Assembly: GCA_001600875.1 (NCBI GenBank)
Contig: BCLD01000022.1
Span: 254,364 to 318,363, forward strand
Origin: Solicoccozyma terricola
Lineage: Eukaryota > Basidiomycota > Tremellomycetes > Filobasidiales > Piskurozymaceae
Reading direction: 5' to 3'
DNA: 64,000 bases
The notes beneath the pieces are model-generated. The model was given only the letters and a program-made list of their open reading frames with translations, searched no databases and was not told the origin of the DNA. Below are positions 58,583 to 64,000 of the stretch, piece by piece. Every line of letters begins with the position of its first letter. Position 1 is the first letter of the stretch. The position numbers and the translations under genes are program-made.

Positions 58583-59436
58583 CTAGAATGGGTTTCCCTC
58601 ATCCTTGGCCAATGGAGTCCTCATCCCGCCGTTGTTGATGTCTTGAGTCATCCCCTTACCACCACCGCCACCGCCACCACCGCTGACGATACCGTTGTCA
58701 GAAGCGGCGGGAGAACCGGGAGTGATGGAGTTGGCGAAGCGGTTGGCAAGGTTGGTTGGTGCACCTCTAAACGGAAGGAAGGTGGGTTGGAATGAGGTTG
58801 GAAGAAGGATAAACAGGGACAGATATCAAGGGAGGGTGGACGCCGTATCAAGGAATGATTGTACATCAGCTCGCTTGCATTCCATCAAGTCTCGTAAAAA
58901 AAATCATGAGACCACGTACTTTTGGAAATGCTTCTTCTTTGCATCCTTGAGTTTCGCGGTGACTGGAGACATCATGTTGTCGGTCGGAGAGATCATGTTG
59001 CTGAGAAGCGAGACGATGCGGGGGTTGGGACGATGTTGAGAATCATGGAGGACGACGATTGAGAAAATTTATAGCAGCGGATAGAGGGCAAGTCGTGCAG
59101 GGCGAGGAGGTGGGGCGAAAGCGTTAGTACGATTGTCGTTCTGCGCTATCGTCGGCTGGCAACCTGGTAACGATGACCCTCCCTCTGACCAAATGCCAGC
59201 CTCCTCCTCACTCGACTACACCCTCTCCTAGCCAGTCTTCTGCACTACGGGAGCTCATCTTCCTTCGATCGCCATCGCAGCTTGCAACCTCTTTCTCTCA
59301 CCCTCCCGACATCCTCCCACGCAAAACGTTCGATTTTAGGAATCTCAGACACCACTCACCCCCTACCACCGCCAGCTCCCAGTCCCTTCCTAGCCAGTAG
59401 CCCTGACTTCCTCATAGCGAACGGGCCAGACTCCAT
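58583..59436 (-). CDS. Spo12-like cell-cycle protein
   Basis: Small, mostly disordered protein. The exon at about 58990-58910 encodes NMISPTDNMMSPVTAKL followed by KDAKKKHFQK. This fits the short Spo12 motif (SPTDxLxSPCxxKL...K) of fungal regulators of mitotic exit such as Spo12, Bns1 and Wis3. The upstream exon reads MESGPFAMRKSGLLARKGLG and joins in phase across an intron of about 350 nt (acceptor ttctcag after a tactaac branch site). The downstream exon gives GAPTNLANRFANSITPGSP, a Gly run and DEGNPF, then TAG at 58583-58585. The true start may lie further upstream: an ATG at 59578 (MSTQQNNENLHP) is attractive, but I could not join it in frame. Localisation would be nuclear if the family call is right. 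Confidence 0.55.
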
Positions 59437-60184
59437 ACCGGTAGGAGGAGCGGCGACTGTGGATCAATCATCGTCAGCACGGAGGCACAGCATGCAAGGA
59501 GCCGGGTGAGGAGAGCAATGTAGACTTGCGTTGGGAAGTGACTGGGTGGAGATTCTCGTTGTTTTGTTGTGTGGACATGGTGAGGAGAGGTGGGGTGTGG
59601 ATCTGGTGGGCGAGGCAGGGGTGGTTGGCTGGCTTGTGAGTCGTTGTTGGTGATGGTGTGTTGTCGCTGGCTGTGGATGGTTGAACGATGTTCTCTCTTT
59701 TGTTGTTGCTCTAAACCATTTGTCACGTGACACAAAATAAAAACAAGGCACGAGTCCCCGATGGAGTGTGTTGATATCAACATGACATGTTTGGTCCATG
59801 GGTCAAGTCGTCAACAATCATCATCGACCACGACATATTATAACACTGCCAGACTCACATCTCAATTCCAGTTCTGTACGGTGCAAACGACGGCGACAGC
59901 ACGTCAAACTGGCACGTACAGGTCGTGGTATCGTAAACGCCGCAGGTGAGCTGCAAACGCGCTTGGGTTGGGGTTCTTAGGTAGCGCTTGGTTAGATGCA
60001 ATTGCAGACGACGTGTGCGTCCAGATACACGTTCACGGCCGTTCCTGTGGGAATTCCGAGTAGGGTCTGATTCAACCAACCATCAGGAATTCTCCGCAGA
60101 GAGCAAGCGCCACCAATATCGTGTGTGCAACTTAGATATCATATCAGTGGCAAATTGGACAATAGCATTCTTAATTCATCAAGC
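59437..60184. promoter_or_regulatory. Divergent region, Spo12-like / HOS3, with GTCACGTGAC palindrome
   Basis: Intergenic region that may also contain the first exon of the Spo12-like gene. It carries the 10-bp palindrome GTCACGTGAC at 59722-59731, about 455 nt upstream of the HOS3 start. Confidence 0.5.
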
Positions 60185-63100
60185 ATGGATACCTCGTCAA
60201 TATCATATACACCCTCCTATACTCCTCCATCCGCTTCCATCCCCCCACCTTCTTCTTCCGAATGTCCTCCATCTTCACAACTACTTGCCACGCAGGGCAC
60301 GGAAGGCTTCACACACCCGTCACCGCTTGCTTTATTCCTCCAACCCGCTTGTATACAACACAAGTACATTCGTACACCGAACGCTTCACACATCTATGAG
60401 CGGCCAGAAAGGATCAGAGCTGTCATGTTGGGTGTAGCGAGTGGAGTGGCGAATTTGGAAAAGGAAGACGAGGACGCGGAGAGGTTGAAGGAGATGCAGC
60501 ATGGGAAAGATCGGATGAACAGTGACTTCAGGGAACAATCACCAGGTTTAGAGACTCTCTTGAGTGGACTATCTATCAAACATGTGGAAACGATCGATCC
60601 GGTACGTCCATCAAAGTACATTTATCTCCCTCCAGTTCCAGCCGTACCGCCACTCGAGGACAGAGGGAAATTGTTAGTCAATCATCCAGCCGTCAGGTAC
60701 GCGCATTCGAGCGGTTGGGAGATGCCGTTTCCGAGTTTGGCAGGGTCGAAAGTGAAGAGGGAGAGAGTTAGAGGCGTTGGAATGAATGGGGAAGCGTTAG
60801 GAGGACCTTTGGTACATTTCAAACTTGGAACGACACCGAACTCGTCCACATCTTCAACTACACCGCTAAAACCAATCACACCTCGTGGAACACCTACGAA
60901 ACAAGTCGTTCCAGCTCAGTCTCAAATTCCGACATCACAATACCTTCGAGATTTAAGGTCGTGGGGTTTGAATGCTCCGGAACGCATCAAGGCAACAGGA
61001 TGTGAGATCCCGGATGATAGAGGGCTGAATGTTGGAGATTTGTATTTAGGACCAGGGAGCGTTGATGCAATAGAAGGATGTGTGAGTTAAATTCCCCTAG
61101 TTGCGCATTGGGGGACTTTTCTCGAAAACCCGCGAGGTGCTGAACCGAGGAAACGGGGAATTTTTTTTTCAGATTCAAACGGTTGCAGCAGCTGTGAATT
61201 TGATATGTTCGGATGGAGAACCGCCTGCAAGGAATGCGTTTTGTGTTATCAGACCACCTGGTCATCATTGTGGTGAGGATACGCCGTCGGGGTGAGTAGA
61301 CTGGTTACGGCATCTGACCAGAGGGGGACGCTGATTGTGCTGCGACGGTAGATTCTGTTATATCAATAACGTGGTGGTGGGAGCTATGCACGGTGAGTCT
61401 GGTGAAATCATGTTTCCCGTTGGGGGATACGATGTTAAATGCAAAAAGTATGACGACAGCGTATCTCATGCACGATTACGATCGAGCTGTGGTCATTGAT
61501 TTTGATCTACATCACGGTGAGTATCGCAGTAGTGGTTTCTCATGATTTCTCGGTCAACGCTCATCCCACCTGTACTGCCGTAGGGAACGGCACACAATCG
61601 ATCATCATGGGTTTAAATGAATCATCTCAAGCTGAGGAGCTCCTTCGGAAAGGTGGCAAGCCTCTAGGGCCAATGTCAGAAGAGGAGGAGGCTATCGGTC
61701 GACGCAGAAGGTGTTGGAAAGGCTTTTACGGAAGTCTTCACGATATTGTGGGTGTGCTCATCGAGGATACATTCATAAGGAAGGCTTATCGTAATTGTTC
61801 CGTTCAGTGGAGCTACCCTTGCGAGGTGGGAACCCGTGTTGGACTATGCTAGTGACTGGACGATCGCTGACGGAACCGCTGCTCGTATAGGACGGGGACA
61901 TTGACCTGATCAAGGACGCCTCAGTGTCACTGGCAGGACATGGTCAATACATGTGAGTCTTGTACAGTTCCTCTTTGCGTCGAGGTCTGTGAGTTGACCA
62001 CCGAGAATATCGAACAGCGAGAACATACACCTCCAGCCATACGACTCTGAAGAGGACTTTTACGAGCGGCTGTATCCTCGATATAAACTGGTCTTAAAGG
62101 CAGCTGAACAATATGTGAAAGAGACAGAGGCCGATCCAGGGAGAACCATCGTGTTCATCAGGTGGGGACTGATCAGCTTTCCCCATGACATGGCCCGCTG
62201 ACGATAGTTGCCGGGTTGTAGCGCCGGCTTTGATGCGTGCGACTACGAGCATCAGACGATGCAAAGGCATGACCGGCGTGTTCCGGTGAGTCGCCCAATT
62301 GCATCATCTTACGGCCCTTCAGATCTCACCCTCCGCTTCGTTGGTAGCCCTCCTTCTTCTCCCATTTCACTCGTGATATCAAGGTGTTTGCAGACAAGTG
62401 GGCGAACGGCAAGGTGATTTCGGTACTGGAAGGAGGGTACAGCGATCGTGCGCTTGCGACTGGGGCCATGAGTCATATCCATGGCTTCGCGAGGGCTGAA
62501 TGTGAAGAAGTGCCAGTCAGTTGGTGGAGTGAAGATAACGTTGCGAAGGTGTGTCGCTTTGCTGTTGGTTTGCCAACGCGGTTATTGACGATCCTGCTTC
62601 GCAGCTCGAAAGAGTGACCAAAAGGAAACGCACCGGTCGTCTTGCAACACCAATACCGGAATGCGCAGCCGAGAGCCACCTCCGTCGCACACATGCCCTC
62701 CTCGATCATTTTGACTGTCACGGCACTTCACGTTCCACCGGCCCTCATGCCAACTCGTACATCGACCTCGTCGCCGAAGCGCCTCGTCGAACGTTGCGCG
62801 AACGGAAGAAGCCGTTGGCTCCAGATACCACGCCGCCCACCTTGCGTACGCTGGGAGGCAAGCCCAAGGCAAAAAGCACATCTAGCACGCCCGTCCACGT
62901 CGTCCAACCTCCCAAGGTGCCTGCGACGGAAGGTCGACCGACAGAGACGGATGTCCAACGGATACCTCCTATTCCCGCTATCCCCGATCGAGGAATATTC
63001 ACCAACGCTCTCGAGGCTTCTATGCAGAAGATGTCTTTGGAGAGGGTTGTCGAGCAGCAGACGCCAAAGACGACGCTGCCATCGACTCCGGTTCACGCAT

Positions 63101-63402
63101 ATGTTCATGCCGTGGCATCTGGTCCGATTCGCCCAAGCGCCGTACCGAGGCTGCAGGATCTTCTCAATCCGCAATCACCGTCCCCTGCTTCTCAAGGGGC
63201 GGTAGTGGAGAGCGATTTGCGGGACTCCTCCCATGCGAGCACTGCATCATCCCCGGACGGTGCGTCGCTACGAATAAACAGTGGGATGGCAGACTCTCCG
63301 TCCCCAGCCATGCAACATCAACAAGTGGTGCTTGAGCGGAACGATCAGAAGATATTCCTCAAGTTCAGTCTTCCCAAGACTGGCGAGGAAGAGGACGGGT
63401 AA
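60185..63402 (+). CDS. HOS3: Hos3-type histone deacetylase
   Basis: Class II (Hda1/Hos3-like) zinc-dependent lysine deacetylase acting on histones or other proteins. The start at 60185 (MDTSSISYTPSYTPPSAS) heads a large first exon (to 61081) with a Ser/Pro-rich N-terminus, SHIYERPERIRAVMLGVASG and the region that aligns to the start of the HDAC fold. Catalytic parts follow in small exons: NAFCVIRPPGHHCGEDTPSG with the His-His dyad, FCYINNVVVGAMHA, AVVIDFDLHHG then NGTQSII with Asp and His zinc ligands, VSLAGHGQYIENIHLQPY, FISAGFDACDYEHQTM with the third ligand Asp, and VISVLEGGYSDRAL. The C-terminal 270 residues are disordered and basic to Pro-rich (RRTLRERKKPLAP), ending LPKTGEEEDG and TAA at 63400-63402. 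One short exon near 62290-62385 is unresolved. Confidence 0.92.
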
Positions 63403-63606
63403 ACTGACGAAGTGGTGGTGAAGGGGTGCAGTGCACGTATAGATTGAGCGCCTGCATTTAAAATGTCTATCAACGAGAATAAAATCTGGCAACTACGCCA
63501 TGTATACAAGAGATGAGGAAGAAGTAGCTTGGTGTTGTATATAGCATTGAGAGGAAGAGTAGTTTTGCGAGACATCGGGATTACTACAAGGGCGATCGTT
63601 GTACCG

Positions 63607-64000
63607 TTAGCTAGAGAGCATTGCTTGCAGGACCGGAGCCAAATTACTCACGGACAAGAATCGACGATTGACATTCTTTCCAAACAAATCCGTTCGCATC
63701 TCCGGAAGCATCTACGCAAACCACCGCCATTTTCGCTAATCAGCTATCGTTCCTCGAATGTTTGAATTGGAAAGGCCCATCAACTCACATCATGCTCCAA
63801 TATGCCCAATCGCTCATCCAAGGTGTTATCAACCTTGATCTTACCGTTCATCGTTGAACCGACGACGCCTCCCGATCTGGAAAACCAAGCCATGAGCTCG
63901 CCATCAGTAGGGAGTTCCCCCGTGTGGTCATGCTAATCAACAGAGAACTCACGACTCTTCCGCCAAGTCGCCAACATACTCGATCTTACTGTCCCTCCCA
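63607..64000 (-). CDS. VMA4: V-type ATPase subunit E, 3' end only
   Basis: Peripheral-stalk subunit of the vacuolar proton pump V1 sector. Three exons are visible reading leftwards from the edge: KIEYVGDLAEES (ends at about 63952), then SGGVVGSTMNGKIKVDNTLD and ERLGILEHD (about 63875-63790), then MLPEMRTDLFGKNVNRRFLS (from about 63712). GGV...KIKV.NTL..RL and LPE.R..LFG.N.NR.F are the conserved C-terminus of subunit E. After RRFLS the frame continues for about 14 residues to TAA at 63607-63609, or a weak intron may end it sooner. The N-terminal part lies right of the window. It converges with HOS3, 204 nt away. Confidence 0.85.

Overview
The window looks like nuclear DNA of a basidiomycetous yeast, most likely a tremellomycete related to Cryptococcus or Kwoniella. 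The genes are dense and intron-rich, with mostly short GT-AG introns of about 45-100 nt, gtgagt/gtaagt donors and ctgac/ttgac branch-like motifs. The proteins have recognisable basidiomycete forms: an intersectin-like Cin1, RACK1/Gib2, a Hos3-type deacetylase and ribosomal proteins with tiny first exons. I saw no prokaryotic, viral or transposon genes. All gene models were read by eye from splice sites and protein similarity, so exon edges are estimates.

Layout. 1-1501: partial sugar transporter (-). 2376-3919: unrecognised protein (+). 4013-4734: small unrecognised protein (-). About 5111-6639: synaptobrevin/Snc-type v-SNARE (-). 7057-9127: RACK1/Gib2 (-), divergent from a (6-4)-photolyase-like gene at 9515-12487 (+). 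13117-22105: three minus-strand genes, namely a MOSC/mARC-like protein, an FAD-linked oxidoreductase and a Zn2Cys6 transcription factor. 23514-24862 and 25273-28142: divergent ribosomal protein genes eL38 and eL8. 28484 to at least 31461: adenylate kinase (-), with a minisatellite-filled intron and its 5' end in or beyond a 626-nt assembly gap. 32865-40437: the intersectin homologue CIN1 (+), about 1900 residues. 40509-42360: endonuclease III NTH1 (-). 43201-44775: intronless MFS transporter (-). 45515-49001: thioesterase-like protein (+). 49730-51356: secreted GH128 glucanase (+). 52022-54189: Fmp42/SLC43-like MFS transporter (+). 54311-55627: unrecognised membrane protein (-). 56124-58038: ribosomal protein uL11/RPL12 (+). 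58583 to about 59436: Spo12-like protein (-). 60185-63402: Hos3-type histone deacetylase (+). 63607-64000: 3' end of V-ATPase subunit E (-).

Most genes are housekeeping: translation (eL38, eL8, uL11, RACK1), energy and pH (adenylate kinase, V-ATPase), membrane traffic (v-SNARE, Cin1), DNA repair (photolyase, NTH1) and chromatin or cell cycle (Hos3, Spo12-like). The transcription factor, FAD oxidoreductase and MOSC protein are the only group that might be a small metabolic neighbourhood.

The unusual signals are mostly structural. They include a degenerate minisatellite inside an adenylate kinase intron, a 15-nt microexon encoding part of that enzyme's P-loop, first exons that end inside or just after the start codon in three genes, very long G or C homopolymers concentrated in introns, a perfect 13-bp inverted repeat in a divergent promoter, and an apparent frameshift in the photolyase beside a poly-G/N tract.
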